Source: Chlamydiia bacterium
GTDB lineage: Bacteria; Chlamydiota; Chlamydiia; Chlamydiales; SM23-39
Reading direction: 5' to 3'
NCBI GenBank assembly: GCA_016213175.1
Contig: JACRBF010000009.1
Location: 1-33,638, forward strand
Length of the DNA: 33,638 bases
Shown here: in pieces, positions 33,477-33,638 of the stretch
How the letters are laid out: each line of letters begins with the position of its first letter
Position numbering within the stretch: the first letter of the stretch is position 1
Notes under the pieces: model-generated
The model's database searches: none
Seen by the model: only the letters and a program-made list of their open reading frames with translations
Told to the model about the DNA's origin: nothing
Made by a program: the position numbers and the translations under genes

Positions 33477-33638
33477 TACCCGTTCCATCTCAAAAGTGCC
33501 CAAAGCAAATCGATTCAAATCCTCTCAAATCGAATAAAACAGCGCGGTTAATATTAAGTCAATATTGACCTCGCTTTTTTATTCGATTTTAGAGAGATTT
33601 CAATGCGATTTTCTTGGGTGCCTTTGAGGTGGAACGGG
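33477..33638. repeat. Family A palindromic repeat, copy 4 (right end at window edge)
   Basis: The element starts TACCCGTTCCATCTCAAAAG and runs to the end of the window, lacking only the final TA of the complete copy. Differences from copy 1 include AAAACAGCGCGG in place of AAAAAAGCGAGG and ATGCGATT in place of ATTCGATT, so the two window ends are distinct copies and not a simple overlap. Its left flank is TA. The plus strand contains an ATG at 33603-33605 that could start a gene beyond the window. Confidence 0.9.

Noticed and set aside
1-33638. Circular molecule, because both ends carry the same repeat
   Set aside because: The end copies differ at several positions (for example ATTCGATT versus ATGCGATT), so they are different copies. 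The gene content is chromosomal.
1-33638. tRNA, rRNA, CRISPR arrays or transposase genes
   Set aside because: Intergenic regions were read for cloverleaf arms, regularly spaced repeats and transposase-like frames; none were found. The repeats present are dispersed palindromes with no regular spacing.

Overview
The window reads as a chromosomal piece of an environmental chlamydia (order Parachlamydiales or a relative). Three lines of evidence support this. First, the small subunit of ribonucleotide reductase has Phe where the radical Tyr normally sits and Glu where the first metal ligand is normally Asp, which is the class Ic pattern first described in Chlamydia. Second, the order rmuC, pssA, nrdA, nrdB, M16 protease, htrA, sucD, sucC, ftsY matches, from memory, the ftsY-to-nrdB block of Chlamydia trachomatis, here interrupted by extra genes. 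Third, the other genes fit a chlamydial repertoire (NusB, PriA, PiT permease, M50 protease, cytochrome bd). No rRNA, tRNA, CRISPR array, prophage or transposase gene was found.

Layout. 1-1737: nusB and dps (minus), then a DEDD-type exonuclease (plus). 1906-4296: cydA-cydB (minus), a high-affinity quinol oxidase. 4459-9890: TolC-like outer membrane factor, exported cyclophilin, PiT phosphate permease, a protein with two Cys/His clusters (one SWIM-like), and an exported protein with two SH3-like domains. 9950-11051: two small membrane proteins of unknown function. 11131-13145: rmuC and pssA, overlapping by 4 nt. 13299-17653: nrdA-nrdB behind a likely pair of NrdR operators. 17702-18788: three small hypothetical genes, one for an exported Cys-containing peptide. 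18891-23319: M16C metalloprotease and HtrA/DegP. 23392-25230: a small ORF, a coiled-coil lipoprotein and a site-2-protease-like M50 peptidase. 25231-28316: sucC-sucD (minus) and divergent ftsY. 28374-32246: two hypothetical genes and priA. 32286-33456: two tandem DUF378 membrane proteins and a single-pass membrane protein.

The most unusual content lies between the genes. At least two families of long palindromic, MITE-like repeats are scattered here. Family A is about 165 bp with ends TACCCGTTCCACCTCA / TGAGGTGGAACGGGTA. It has copies at 1-143, 8376-8540 and 33477-33638, a half copy at 23983-24055 and an extra end at 8543-8560. Family B has one copy with perfect 57-bp arms at 1758-1883 and decayed copies at 11046-11149 and 18783-18871. 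A third large palindrome lies at 29087-29250. These elements sit exactly at gene edges and have become part of genes: they encode the last residues and stop of NusB and RmuC, give two unrelated small genes the same terminal His codon and stop, supply the start codon and signal-peptide N-region of a lipoprotein, and probably the promoter of the M16 protease. The window itself begins and ends inside family A copies, suggesting contig breaks at the repeat.
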